A DNA stretch of 64,000 nucleotides, taken from positions 124,001 to 188,000 of the forward strand of contig NZ_JADQTL010000002.1 of the NCBI RefSeq assembly GCF_017168145.1, in the 5' to 3' direction. This DNA comes from Anaerovorax sp. IOR16 (GTDB lineage: Bacteria; Bacillota; Clostridia; Peptostreptococcales; Anaerovoracaceae). This document shows positions 23,524 through 32,256 of this stretch, piece after piece. Numbering within the stretch: position 1 is the first letter of the stretch; every line of letters starts with the position of its first letter. The notes under the pieces are model-generated. The model did not search any database. It was not told the origin of the DNA and was given only the letters and a program-made list of their open reading frames with translations. A program made the position numbers and the translations under genes.

Positions 23524-24729
23524 TTATTGACTCATTGTTTTTCTATGAGATATTTTGATCTCCTCTAATAACTTGGGATTATTAAACACTTCAATTGCCA
23601 ATCCGCAAATAATCCGAACAACTTGGTGTAATCTTCGATTTGAGTATTTTGAGTTAACATATTTCATTGCTGTGTTATCATGAATACGAAATTCTCCATC
23701 GGGAGCCAAATCAAACTCCATATATAATGTAGGGCAAATATGACTTACGTTTCCTATATCCGTTGAAGGAAATGTAGATGCCAAATCATATTCATCAGAT
23801 GGAACGATATCCTCTATTTTAAAATAAGATTTTGCTAATTCTTGTAAAACTTTATTATTAATAATATTATCTAGTGAATTCTCAAAATATTGGTAACTCA
23901 TTTCTGAACCTGTCATCAAGGCTGCACCTTCCGCACATTGTATAATCCTTGGCTTTATAGTATCTAAATATTTTCTATCTTTGGCTCTTAAATAAAATTT
24001 ACAGGCTGCATGCTCCGGAACGATACTCGGTGCTTCACCCCCATCAGAGATAATTCCATGAATATTGACGCCCGCCTTAAAATAATTTTTCAAAGCATTA
24101 ATACCAGCAAAAGTAAATTGAACTGCATCCAAAGCATTGATGCCTTCTTCTGGATAAACAGCTGCATGTGTCGCTCTTCCTTTAAAAGAAAACTCAATGG
24201 CATCCAGCGCAAAACTTTGACAAGATACGCTAGTATATTTTTCTAGATGGGGCTGAATTACAATGTCAACATCATCAAAAACATGTTGGTTGATAAAATC
24301 AACTTTTGATCCATAGTTTTCCATTCCAGGTGTCCCGATTAATTGCACTTTTCCTTTAAATTCATTCTTTAAGAGTGACAATAAGATAGCCGCACCCATG
24401 GAAGCTGCTGTAATCCAATTATGACCGCATGCATGTCCGGGTCCATTATCGGGACCAAATCCAGGTAATGCATCATATTCAGCAATCAAAGCAATCTTAG
24501 GTCCATCTCCATTATCAAACTCTGCCAAAAACCCTGTATCAAAACCGCAATATGGTTTTGTAACGGTAAATCCGTAATCCTTAATCACATCACAAATCAC
24601 CTTGGCTGCAATGTATTCTTCCATTCCTAATTCCGGATTTTTATACAAAAAATCACTCATATATTCCAACTTAGCAGAAACTTGTTTTTCAACTTCCTCT
24701 ATTTTCAACAAAATGCTTTTATCTATCAT
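23524..24729 (-). CDS. M20 family amidohydrolase (AbgB-like), paralogue
   Basis: 401 residues, strongly similar along its length to the neighbouring 400-residue enzyme: GHACGHNWITAASMG, HGIISDGGEAPSIVPEHAACKFYLRAK and STDIGNVSHICPTLYMEF. The change from PAEES to PGMEN around residue 135 replaces the usual catalytic Glu pair environment, so activity or substrate may differ. It has its own sigma-A-type promoter and is divergent from the sigma-54 activator gene. Together they probably handle N-acyl amino acids or peptides. Confidence 0.88.
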   Translation of the reverse strand: MIDKSILLKIEEVEKQVSAKLEYMSDFLYKNPELGMEEYIAAKVICDVIKDYGFTVTKPYCGFDTGFLAEFDNGDGPKIALIAEYDALPGFGPDNGPGHACGHNWITAASMGAAILLSLLKNEFKGKVQLIGTPGMENYGSKVDFINQHVFDDVDIVIQPHLEKYTSVSCQSFALDAIEFSFKGRATHAAVYPEEGINALDAVQFTFAGINALKNYFKAGVNIHGIISDGGEAPSIVPEHAACKFYLRAKDRKYLDTIKPRIIQCAEGAALMTGSEMSYQYFENSLDNIINNKVLQELAKSYFKIEDIVPSDEYDLASTFPSTDIGNVSHICPTLYMEFDLAPDGEFRIHDNTAMKYVNSKYSNRRLHQVVRIICGLAIEVFNNPKLLEEIKISHRKTMSQ

Positions 24730-24775
24730 ATATACCTCCTAATTTTATCCCTCCTAATCCAATGGCCTCTATGCA

Positions 24776-24803
24776 ATTATACATTTTTTTTGTAAACTTG
24801 CAA
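24776..24803 (-). promoter_or_regulatory. sigma-A promoter for the second M20 gene
   Basis: On the minus strand: TTGCAA, a 16-bp spacer and TATAAT, 47 bp before the start codon. No -24/-12 element fits here. Confidence 0.6.
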
Positions 24804-24822
24804 AATAAACTGAAATTTCCCA

Positions 24823-24850
24823 TGACTATCAGTCAAAAATGACTTATAAT
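24823..24850. promoter_or_regulatory. palindrome and activator-site-like motif in the divergent region
   Basis: TGACTATCAGTCA is a perfect 5-bp inverted repeat around ATC, followed by ATGACTTATAATAT, which matches the motif upstream of the carrier gene. It lies between the divergent activator and M20 genes and may be a control site for both. Confidence 0.4.
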
Positions 24851-24896
24851 ATTATTTATACTTAAACTAACTTATATTGGAATGGAGGAAACTATT

Positions 24897-26369
24897 ATGT
24901 ATCATAATGAATTATTTCCAAATAATTTAAATCATATTTGGGATTATTTAATGGATGGTATTTTACTTTTAAATAACAATGGTGAAATCATTTTTTATAA
25001 TAAAGCATTATTGAATCTTTATAAGTTACCCAAATCGGAAATGAACACAAAAAAACCTCAAGATTTATTAGAAAATCATGATATGAATCATTCTTTTCTT
25101 GAACTTGCTTTAAAAGCAAAAAAACAAATTACTTATGAACAAACATTAAAGAATCAAAAAATGATTATTACAACTCTAACTCCTATTTTAGATTTAAACG
25201 ATACGGTAACACTTATCATTGCCCATTGCAGAAATTTTGATGATTTAAAGTTTTACGCACCGAATAGTTCCCTTTTCAATCTACCTATTCCACCACAACA
25301 AAAAAAGAATAAACCGCAAGTTCTCCCTACTCTCGCTGAATTTAAAAGTCCAGCGATGCAAAATATCTATCGACTTGCGGATAATATGGCTTCTAAAAAT
25401 ATCAATATTCTAATATTGGGCAATTCCGGTACAGGTAAATCACAGCTTGCTCAGCGTATCCATCAAAACAGTCCAAGAAAAGAAGGCCCATTTGTAACCA
25501 TAAATTGTTCTACCATACCAGAAAATTTAATTGAATCGGAGCTATTTGGATATGTCAAGGGAGCGTTTAGCGGCGCTTTAAACACCGGAAAGAAGGGTCT
25601 TGTAGAAGTTGCAAATGAAGGAACCTTATTTTTAGATGAAATCGGCGAGCTTCCTTTTTCATTACAGTCAAAATTACTTCAATTGGTTCAGGACAAGACC
25701 TATCTTCCTATAGGCGGAGTACATCCAAAACAAGTTGATACAAGAATTGTAGCTGCAACAAACAAAGACATCCTATCTCTGATTTCACAAGGAACCTTTC
25801 GAGAAGATCTTTATTACCGTTTAGCCGTTGTTACAATTTTAATGCCTTCATTGGCTGAACGTATAGAGGATATCCTATTATTAATTCGTCATTTTTCAAA
25901 TATTTTTAATCTGAAGCATGATACAAATGTTGTTTTTTCCAAGGATACTCTCGAAATATTATGCCATTATTCTTGGCCAGGAAACATTCGAGAATTAGAG
26001 CATTTGATTGAGTTTTTAATACTGAATAGTCAAGATAAATACATTACCCCAAATATGCTTCCAAATAATATTTATTCTAATTCTTTAAAAACTCAGAATT
26101 CCATAAATACATTTACAGAAGAAGTCTTAGTGAGTCAAAATGATAAAGATAGTAATTCAGAGGCTACTTTTAAAGAAGATACTTCAATAGATTCATTCTC
26201 AAACCTCTCCGAGATAGAAAGTTTTGAATCCTTCTTAGAAGCACAGGAAGAACGTTTAATTAACGCATTATATCCATACTATAATACGTCCTATAAATTA
26301 GCTTCAAGATTAAAAATCTCACAATCAAAAGCAAGCAGACTAATCCGCAAATATATAAAAAACAAATAA
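24897..26369 (+). CDS. PAS-AAA+ sigma-54-dependent transcriptional activator
   Basis: 490 residues from the ATG 7 nt after GGAGG (MYHNELFPNNLNH); an upstream ATG contains that site. An N-terminal PAS sensor (about residues 10-110), then the AAA+ domain with Walker A GNSGTGKS near residue 175, the sigma-54 contact loop GAFSGA (Ser instead of the usual Thr), Walker B TLFLDEIGEL, and a Fis-type helix-turn-helix at the C-terminus (KLASRLKISQSKASRLIRKY). The signal is presumably cytoplasmic. Two -24/-12 promoters lie nearby at 21,997 and 23,462, so it should activate the carrier and hydrolase. Confidence 0.92.
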   Translation: MYHNELFPNNLNHIWDYLMDGILLLNNNGEIIFYNKALLNLYKLPKSEMNTKKPQDLLENHDMNHSFLELALKAKKQITYEQTLKNQKMIITTLTPILDLNDTVTLIIAHCRNFDDLKFYAPNSSLFNLPIPPQQKKNKPQVLPTLAEFKSPAMQNIYRLADNMASKNINILILGNSGTGKSQLAQRIHQNSPRKEGPFVTINCSTIPENLIESELFGYVKGAFSGALNTGKKGLVEVANEGTLFLDEIGELPFSLQSKLLQLVQDKTYLPIGGVHPKQVDTRIVAATNKDILSLISQGTFREDLYYRLAVVTILMPSLAERIEDILLLIRHFSNIFNLKHDTNVVFSKDTLEILCHYSWPGNIRELEHLIEFLILNSQDKYITPNMLPNNIYSNSLKTQNSINTFTEEVLVSQNDKDSNSEATFKEDTSIDSFSNLSEIESFESFLEAQEERLINALYPYYNTSYKLASRLKISQSKASRLIRKYIKNK

Positions 26370-26545
26370 AAAAATATAGAAATTGACCTTTTTATTTAAA
26401 AATATCTTTATTTAAGAATTTTAAAATACTGCTTTTTAATTTTATAAACTCACCATTTGAAAAAATGGTAATAGGCCTCGGTTTTTTAAAAGGAACTTCG
26501 ATTTGTTGAACAATTTTCCCGGGCAATTTACTCATTATATAACAA

Positions 26546-26580
26546 AAATAGAGTGATAATATTTATTACCACTCTATTTT
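26546..26580. terminator. bidirectional terminator
   Basis: AAAATAGAGTG and CACTCTATTTT with a 14-nt loop and T-runs on both strands; shared by the convergent activator and CotF-like genes. Confidence 0.85.
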
Positions 26581-26612
26581 TTCTTTTTTAATTCTTACAT
26601 ACTCTATGAAGA

Positions 26613-27146
26613 CTAGCTATACATACCGTTTTGTGCCATATAATTGTAAATTTTCTCACCATGTTCTTGTTCTTCTTTCTGAATATGGTTTAGAGCCTGT
26701 CTCATATTAGCATCTTTACATTCAAAAATGGTAGTATTATACGTTGAAGAAATAAATTTTTCAGTAGAAAGAGCATCTGTGCAAAGATAAGCATCACTCT
26801 GTGAACTATTTGATGCATTCGGCTGCGCTTGTGCCTGTGAAATCGCTTGTGACTGCATTGTGGATAGTGACTGAGTCGCTGCTTGCGGCAATGTTGATTG
26901 TGACTGTGACATTCCTTGAAATTGTGGTTTTTGCTGACTGGTATTCATCGTTGGCACAGTACCGCTTAACATTTGATTAATTGTGTTTAAATGTTCCTTT
27001 TCTTTTCCTTCCAATTCCTGGAATAGAGCTTTTAATTGCGGATCGGATGCTTGAGATGCATATTTATTATATTTTTCTATGCAAATCTCTTCATTCTTTT
27101 TTTCATCTTGCAATAACGTCATTTCTTTTTGTGTTAATGTATTCAT
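26613..27146 (-). CDS. spore coat protein, CotF family
   Basis: 177 residues. The N-terminal 60 residues (MTLLQDEKKNEEICIEKYNKYAS, KEKEHLNTIN) and the C-terminal 55 residues (YLCTDALSTEKFISSTYNTTIFE, KEEQEHGEKIYNYMAQNGMY) form the two halves of a ferritin-like CotF helical bundle, each with an E-x-x-H type pattern. Between them is a 55-residue Gln/Ser-rich linker. CotF-type proteins sit in the inner spore coat. It is monocistronic, divergent from the HD gene. Confidence 0.88.
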   Translation of the reverse strand: MNTLTQKEMTLLQDEKKNEEICIEKYNKYASQASDPQLKALFQELEGKEKEHLNTINQMLSGTVPTMNTSQQKPQFQGMSQSQSTLPQAATQSLSTMQSQAISQAQAQPNASNSSQSDAYLCTDALSTEKFISSTYNTTIFECKDANMRQALNHIQKEEQEHGEKIYNYMAQNGMYS

Positions 27147-27246
27147 AAAATCACCTCAAATTTAATATGCACCATAATAATAAAAAAATGTACTTTCTTT
27201 CGAATATTTCTATTTCAAATATGGATAATAATGATGAGGTGCAATT

Positions 27247-27861
27247 ATGTGTAACAAAAAACAGATATTCGAATCAATCAGCCAACATTTAATGAAAGAT
27301 GAAGCTCCATCAAACTACATCAATCGTGTTTTTAAATTAAAAGAATGCAAAACATATCCATTCTCCATGCTTTTGGACTTGCAATCAACAGAACAGTCAC
27401 CCATTCATCATCCGGAAGGCAGTGCTTGGAACCATACCATGTTAGTAGTAGATGAAGCAGCCAGAAGAAAAAATCAAAGTCATAATCCTTCTGTTTTTAT
27501 GTGGGCAGCCCTTCTTCATGACATTGGTAAACCTTCTACAACAAAATCAAGAAAAGGAAAAATAACCTCCTATAATCATGATAAAATTGGAGCAGATCTA
27601 GCCAAAGATTTCTTATCTGTATTTACCGAAGATGATAATTTTATTGATAAGGTATCCGCTTTAATTCGATATCATATGCATATTTTATTTGTTACTAGAG
27701 ATTTGCCTTTTTCTGATTTAAAAGGATTAAAACAACAAACAGATATCCATGAAGTTGCATTACTTGGTTTATGCGATAGACTTGGAAGAACCAATGCAAA
27801 TTTAGCAGAAGAAGAGAAAAATATTAAATTGTTTTTAAAAAAATCAAATTTTGAAAATTAG
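27247..27861 (+). CDS. HD-domain phosphohydrolase-like protein
   Basis: 204 residues with the HD-domain metal motifs: WNHTMLVVDEA (first His), LLHDIGKPSTTK (HD), YNHDKIGADL and a distal Asp-containing LLGLCDRLGR. Such domains hydrolyse phosphomonoesters or nucleotides and are often regulatory. The substrate is unknown. ATG after GAGG. The stop codon coincides with the right boundary of IS110 copy 1, so the true C-terminus may have been altered by the insertion; the last residues NFEN precede TAG which lies at the IS edge. Confidence 0.8.
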   Translation: MCNKKQIFESISQHLMKDEAPSNYINRVFKLKECKTYPFSMLLDLQSTEQSPIHHPEGSAWNHTMLVVDEAARRKNQSHNPSVFMWAALLHDIGKPSTTKSRKGKITSYNHDKIGADLAKDFLSVFTEDDNFIDKVSALIRYHMHILFVTRDLPFSDLKGLKQQTDIHEVALLGLCDRLGRTNANLAEEEKNIKLFLKKSNFEN

Positions 27862-27983
27862 CCTGCAAATAAAAAGTCAATAGTAAAAAGTTGATTTTTT
27901 TCAAAAGTACAATGAGGAAATATGACCATCACAAAAAGACCACCGGATATGGCTGGTCTGAAATAAGGGTATGTATGTGGTAA

Positions 27984-29189
27984 TTACTGCGGAAGAGATG
28001 CTAAGTATTCTTTCACTCGTCCATAGTAGATACGTAAGAACTTATTGGCACCTGCAGTCATGTAGACATAATAAGGTTTACCTTGAGCACGTTTCTTGTC
28101 CATAAATAGATACACGGCATCATCCTGTGGCTTATTTTTGATAAGAGCGTCCATGACCTGAAACAAAGTTTTACGCAAGGTAGAAGATCCTCTTTTGGAA
28201 GCATGAACACTCTTTTGTTCATAGGTTCCAGATTGATTTACACCTGGATCGACACCAGCAAATGCTGTAATGGCGCCTTTGTGAGTAAAGCGTGTAACAT
28301 CTCCAATTTCAGCAATTAGCTGAGGACCTAGAGACGAACCAACGCCTTTCATTTCCATGACGATAAAGTACTCTGGCAGTTTAGATGCAGTTTCATGCAT
28401 TAAAGAACGAAGTTGTTCCACTGTTTGAGAGGCGATATTTAGCTGTTCTACAGCCTGTTTAACAATCAGTTTGGTTAAGTCATCTTTAGGAAGTACGGGA
28501 ATAAGCTCCTTAGCTGCACCATAGATTTCTTCAGCTTTTGATTTACTGAAGTTGTACTTCTTTCTCTTGCACCATTTCTGATAATGGTCGGTGAAAGCAT
28601 TTAGAGACATTTTACGAACACAGTCCACATGCCAGTATGTAGTGGCGAAATCAACCCATTTCTGACTACCATCATTACGGGCAGGGCTATCGAAGTAAGT
28701 ATTAACACCTGGATAGGTTTGATCAAGAATGCCGATAAAGTTGTTTTTCATAGCCGTTTTGTGCTTCATATAGAAACCAAACTGACGGTTCATTGTTTTT
28801 AACTGATTGCGTATTTCATCCATAAGACAATACTGTTTCAAATCAGTCCAGCTGTCAAGAGCATAACGAGCTATTTTAACAGCATCTGCCTTATCAGACT
28901 TGACTTTACGGAGAGAATTATCTCCGAAATCTTTAATAAGTTTTGGATTTACGGCACTTACGAAAAGATTTGCCTGAGAAAGCTCATGAGCTAATGGTTC
29001 GTAATAACGACCAGTATGCTCCATGACAATCCGTGATTCACCTTCAATGGATTTGATTTGTTCAATTAAGAAACTAATTTCACTTGAAGTGTGGTGAATC
29101 TCAAAAGGTGAAGAAACAATCTCACCATATGGGCGGAGAATAGCAATCATGCTTTTGCCCTTAGAAACATCAATACCTACTGCGTTCAT
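27984..29189 (-). CDS. IS110-family transposase (DEDD), intact
   Basis: 401 residues. The N-terminal RuvC-like domain shows the DEDD tetrad Asp7 (GIDVSKGK), Glu57 (VMEHTGRYYE), Asp99 and Asp102 (KSDKADAVK). The C-terminal transposase-20 domain has KGVGSSLGPQLIAEIGDV, FAGVDPGVNQSG (likely catalytic Ser320) and SKRGSSTLRKTL. IS110 enzymes insert at sequence-specific targets guided by a bridge RNA. The copy is uninterrupted. Confidence 0.96.
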   Translation of the reverse strand: MNAVGIDVSKGKSMIAILRPYGEIVSSPFEIHHTSSEISFLIEQIKSIEGESRIVMEHTGRYYEPLAHELSQANLFVSAVNPKLIKDFGDNSLRKVKSDKADAVKIARYALDSWTDLKQYCLMDEIRNQLKTMNRQFGFYMKHKTAMKNNFIGILDQTYPGVNTYFDSPARNDGSQKWVDFATTYWHVDCVRKMSLNAFTDHYQKWCKRKKYNFSKSKAEEIYGAAKELIPVLPKDDLTKLIVKQAVEQLNIASQTVEQLRSLMHETASKLPEYFIVMEMKGVGSSLGPQLIAEIGDVTRFTHKGAITAFAGVDPGVNQSGTYEQKSVHASKRGSSTLRKTLFQVMDALIKNKPQDDAVYLFMDKKRAQGKPYYVYMTAGANKFLRIYYGRVKEYLASLPQ

Positions 29190-29478
29190 AAATTTGTCAC
29201 TCCTATAGATTATTGCAATGGATAAACACCAGTTTTACTCATTGCCTATTCCATCTACTGTGGTGTGACCCGAACGTACTGTAGGAAGCAGTTCAACCTG
29301 CATAAAACGAACGCTGCGAATGAGGAGCTGGTTAGCAGTCTAATTTACGGACGCGAAGTCCAAGAAAGGAAGACGCCATACCTATTGCTCCATACATTCT
29401 AACAGCTTAAGCAACAAGATGGATAGTGACCTGACTGGCTGTCAAGCACATTAACCATAAATATATTGTAGTAGAAAG
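29190..29478 (-). ncRNA. candidate bridge RNA region of IS110 copy 1
   Basis: The 289-bp noncoding left end upstream of the transposase is the place where IS110-group elements encode the bridge RNA. It contains short hairpins such as GGAC-TTCGC-GTCC. It is essentially identical to the corresponding part of copy 2. RNA ends and loops cannot be fixed from sequence. Confidence 0.5.
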
Positions 29479-29490
29479 GAGTTAGTTATT

Positions 29491-29643
29491 ATGGCAAAAG
29501 CAGGTATGAGAAGACCAGATCCAAAAGATCCTCATGGTACAGAAAGTAATCATAAAACACATATTCCAAAAAATGATGTTGAACCGGTACCTGAAATTCA
29601 AGGTAAAGCAAAAAGCGGAAAAGTAAAAGCAAATCCAATGTAA
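29491..29643 (+). CDS. small hydrophilic protein, 50 residues
   Basis: ATG after AGGAG; MAKAGMRRPDPKDPHGTESNH...KTHIPKNDVEPVPEIQGKAKSGK ends KANPM. Basic, Pro-rich, no membrane span; it looks like a conserved small clostridial protein, but I cannot name the family. IS110 copy 1 ends 12 bp upstream, so its original promoter was probably displaced. A strong terminator follows. Confidence 0.65.
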   Translation: MAKAGMRRPDPKDPHGTESNHKTHIPKNDVEPVPEIQGKAKSGKVKANPM

Positions 29644-29648
29644 AAGAT

Positions 29649-29676
29649 AAGGAGTGGTTAATTCCCACTCCTTTTA
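29649..29676 (+). terminator. terminator after the 50-residue gene
   Basis: Arms AAGGAGTGG and CCACTCCTT followed by T-run. Confidence 0.8.
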
Positions 29677-29705
29677 ATACTAATCAATAAAATTATAATA
29701 ATTTT

Positions 29706-30167
29706 TTACTCTAAAATATATTCCATATTAGGGTTGCCATCCTTTCCATTATACGAAAAAATATATTCTTTCTGAATACCATTTGGTAAACCAATGGAAA
29801 CTTTGTAATTTGGAATTCCTTCCGGACGAATTGCTCGGAATTCCAAACAAAAATCCTTTTTACTATCAGTATTGGAATATATTTTCTTTTCCGCTAGATT
29901 TTCAACCTCTTCATCATACTCTAGTGCATAAACATCAATTGTTGTATGCTCATATCGAGGAATGAACAGCATTTTTTCATCCGTTTCATCGAAATATAAG
30001 GTTTCTGAAACTTTGTATTCTAATATCTGCTCCGGCGTTGGTAAATTTACAATCAATGCAATTGCTTTTTCCGGTGCATCTTTAAAAAAACTGGATTCTA
30101 CAGAATTATCACTACATCCTGATAAAAATACCACTGACATTAAAATAATAAATAGAAACTTTTTCAT
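29706..30167 (-). CDS. lipoprotein, 153 residues
   Basis: Signal peptide II with lipobox LSGC (Cys18) after MKKFLFIILMSVVF. The mature part is acidic with beta-strand pattern (SETLYFDETDEKMLFIPRYEHTTIDVYALEYDEEV) and ends with VSIGLPNGIQKEYIF. Likely anchored on the outer membrane face. No family recognised. ATG after GGAGG. Confidence 0.8.
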   Translation of the reverse strand: MKKFLFIILMSVVFLSGCSDNSVESSFFKDAPEKAIALIVNLPTPEQILEYKVSETLYFDETDEKMLFIPRYEHTTIDVYALEYDEEVENLAEKKIYSNTDSKKDFCLEFRAIRPEGIPNYKVSIGLPNGIQKEYIFSYNGKDGNPNMEYILE

Positions 30168-30203
30168 AATAAATGTATCCTCCGATAATATACATAAAGT
30201 AAT

Positions 30204-31130
30204 TTATTTATCTGTTTTTTCGTTATTTGGAAGTGTTAAATGGATTCCGTCATAAGCTACAACCGAATTTTTAAATATTTTTTTTACAGAATCTGAATAA
30301 TCTTGAGGTTTTATTAACGCAGGACTATAATGCGTAAGCCATAGCTCTTTTACACATGCTTTTTCTGCAACTCGTGCACTTTCAGAAAATAGCATATGAC
30401 CTTTTTCCTCTAATTTATTCTGCATACACATTTTTCCATACATACCTTCACAGATTAACAAATCAGCACCTTTGGCAAACTCTATCATCGCATCAATTGG
30501 CCTTGTATCTGTGCAATAGCAGACTTTAATGGGATCGCGTTCTCCATCTAAAACCATTTTGGGAGTAACCACTCGTCCATCGTCTAACTGAACTATATTT
30601 CCTGCATGAAGTCGTTTAAAATATTGCTCAGGTATACAAAGCTTGTGTGCTTTTTCCGGGTTAAATCTAGGTTTTCTCCTTAGAGTTATGCTATATCCAT
30701 AACAATCAATACTATGTTTTAATGAAACATAAGATATTTCCATTTCCCCCATTTTCAGTTTCTCAATTTCATCATTTCTTATTTCAATTGTTTCAATGGG
30801 ATAAGGTATAACCGGCGCAATCACCGTCAAAGCATCGAATACTTTCTTTAAGCCAACTGGTCCAACAATAATCAGCGGCGTAGTCTTTCCATTATTACCA
30901 AGCGTAAGCAATAGCCCTGGTAATCCTGCAATATGATCCGCATGGAAATGAGTAATCAAAAGCATATTTAAACGGCTTATTTTACATCCACACTCTTTTA
31001 ATGCAATCTGTGTTCCTTCCCCACAATCAATTAAAATTGCCTGTCCTTGATGTTCTATCCAGCAGCAACTGAGCCATCGGTTTTTCTGTGGAATCATACC
31101 ACCTGTCCCCGGCAGGTATACATCGATCAT
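30204..31130 (-). CDS. rnz: ribonuclease Z
   Basis: 308 residues of metallo-beta-lactamase fold. LPGTGGMIPQKNRWLSC, LIDCGEGTQ, the zinc motif THFHADHIAGLPG and later HSIDCYGY and YCTDTRP are typical of tRNase Z. It cleaves tRNA precursors at the 3' end in the cytoplasm. The N-terminal SCC motif and the long helical insertion match the short bacterial form. It is upstream in an operon with the TfoX-domain gene. Confidence 0.92.
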   Translation of the reverse strand: MIDVYLPGTGGMIPQKNRWLSCCWIEHQGQAILIDCGEGTQIALKECGCKISRLNMLLITHFHADHIAGLPGLLLTLGNNGKTTPLIIVGPVGLKKVFDALTVIAPVIPYPIETIEIRNDEIEKLKMGEMEISYVSLKHSIDCYGYSITLRRKPRFNPEKAHKLCIPEQYFKRLHAGNIVQLDDGRVVTPKMVLDGERDPIKVCYCTDTRPIDAMIEFAKGADLLICEGMYGKMCMQNKLEEKGHMLFSESARVAEKACVKELWLTHYSPALIKPQDYSDSVKKIFKNSVVAYDGIHLTLPNNEKTDK

Positions 31131-31162
31131 CCAGTCTCCCCCATCATTCTTTTTAAATGCAC

Positions 31163-31417
31163 TTATTTAAAGGAACGAAAAAATTCCTTTAAATCACTTT
31201 TTGTATCCTCTCGTAAGTTGCTTTTTTTGATTCCTTGAATTGCTCCCTCTAAACCATATAATTTATGAATACATGCCGAAGGATCAATTTCCCTGATTTT
31301 TAACCAAGCTTCTTTACTCCCAATTGCTCTTAAATCTTCTGTCGTTTTAATTCCTACTTCTTCTAATTGCGCTTCAACAACCTTTCCAATGTTAGGTAAT
31401 CTTGATAACTCACCCAT
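31163..31417 (-). CDS. TfoX C-terminal domain protein
   Basis: 84 residues: MGELSRLPNIGKVVEAQLEEVGIKTTEDLRAIG is the helix-hairpin-helix-like TfoX/Sxy C-terminal domain, ending KLYGLEGAIQGIKKSNL. The N-terminal TfoX domain is absent, a common stand-alone form in Firmicutes. Possible nucleic-acid binding; function unproven. It lies 32 bp upstream of rnz. Confidence 0.85.
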   Translation of the reverse strand: MGELSRLPNIGKVVEAQLEEVGIKTTEDLRAIGSKEAWLKIREIDPSACIHKLYGLEGAIQGIKKSNLREDTKSDLKEFFRSFK

Positions 31418-31469
31418 TTTAAGTCCTCCCTACTTCAGCAATTCATACGATTTATTTCAAATTATTTCT

Positions 31470-32144
31470 CTAAGGTATCCATCTATAATGTCCAATTATT
31501 TCTTGTCTGGTAAGTGCATCCTCTTCAAGATTCGGCTGACCTGCATTATGAATAATATATGGTCGTCCGTTTTTATTCCTTTTATCTGATACAATTGCAA
31601 TGTGATTATGATAAATGACAATGTCTCCGGGCTGCCATTCCTCCACGCTACTTACATCTAATGTTAATGACGGCACATTTCGATCAAAAAAAATTTTTAA
31701 GTTTCGAACACGCCGAAAATCTATATTAGGATCTGGCTGCATAATTGTTGTATAGCTATCAAGATTTTGGGTAATATCATCATCCACCAAATCTTTTAAT
31801 GAATATCCAGCATTCTGAAATGCTTTCCAAATTACATCTGTGCAGACACCTACTCCATCTGGCGGATAACCTCCTGAATAATATGCGCTTTTATAGGCTG
31901 GTTTCGTCTGTACATATGATCGAGCACCAAGTAATATATCGGTAAAATCATCTGTCCCATTTTTATTATAATCCGTCTCACTTTTTATTGTCTGAATTCC
32001 AAAATCCTCTGCTGTATAGCTTTGATCAGGGATAACATTCCAAAATTTCAGAGCATAGAGACACATGCCTGCAAAAATAGACAATAAAATAATCATTGCT
32101 ATTGTTGGACGTTTTATTTTAACTTTACCCCTCTTCCTTTTCAT
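31470..32144 (-). CDS. DUF1287 membrane-anchored protein
   Basis: 224 residues with a basic start and a membrane span (about residues 10-32, TIAMIILLSIFAGMCLYALKFW), then a DUF1287 domain: YYSGGYPPDGVGVCTDVIWKAF (Cys), DFRRVRNLKIFF, WQPGDIVIYHNHIAIVSDKR (His) and HNAGQPNLEED. The Cys/His layout is NlpC/P60-like, so a cell-wall peptidase is plausible. No neighbours are tightly coupled. Confidence 0.85.
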   Translation of the reverse strand: MKRKRGKVKIKRPTIAMIILLSIFAGMCLYALKFWNVIPDQSYTAEDFGIQTIKSETDYNKNGTDDFTDILLGARSYVQTKPAYKSAYYSGGYPPDGVGVCTDVIWKAFQNAGYSLKDLVDDDITQNLDSYTTIMQPDPNIDFRRVRNLKIFFDRNVPSLTLDVSSVEEWQPGDIVIYHNHIAIVSDKRNKNGRPYIIHNAGQPNLEEDALTRQEIIGHYRWIP

Positions 32145-32256
32145 GCCTGTCTTCCCTATATTCTTTATATTTTATCTTACATATTCTTAATTATATTTCG
32201 TATTATATTCCTACATTTTCCATATTACAATCGTATTTTTTAGGACATATTACATA

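Larger units (their letters stand above)
27856..29478 (-). mobile_element. IS110-family insertion sequence, copy 1
   Basis: 1,623 bp identical in layout to copy 2 at 60,859-62,482. Boundaries come from comparing the two copies: both contain CTTTCTACTAC at the promoter side and GCAGGCTAATT at the other, and flanks differ beyond. It lacks long terminal inverted repeats, as IS110 elements do. It holds a 401-residue transposase, a 289-bp upstream noncoding part and a terminator (27,933-27,958). It lies between the HD gene and a small gene whose ribosome site abuts the element edge. Confidence 0.9.

Noticed and set aside
24730-24896. Sigma-54 promoter upstream of the second M20 gene
   Set aside because: No GG-N10-GC arrangement found on the minus strand; a sigma-A-type promoter fits better.
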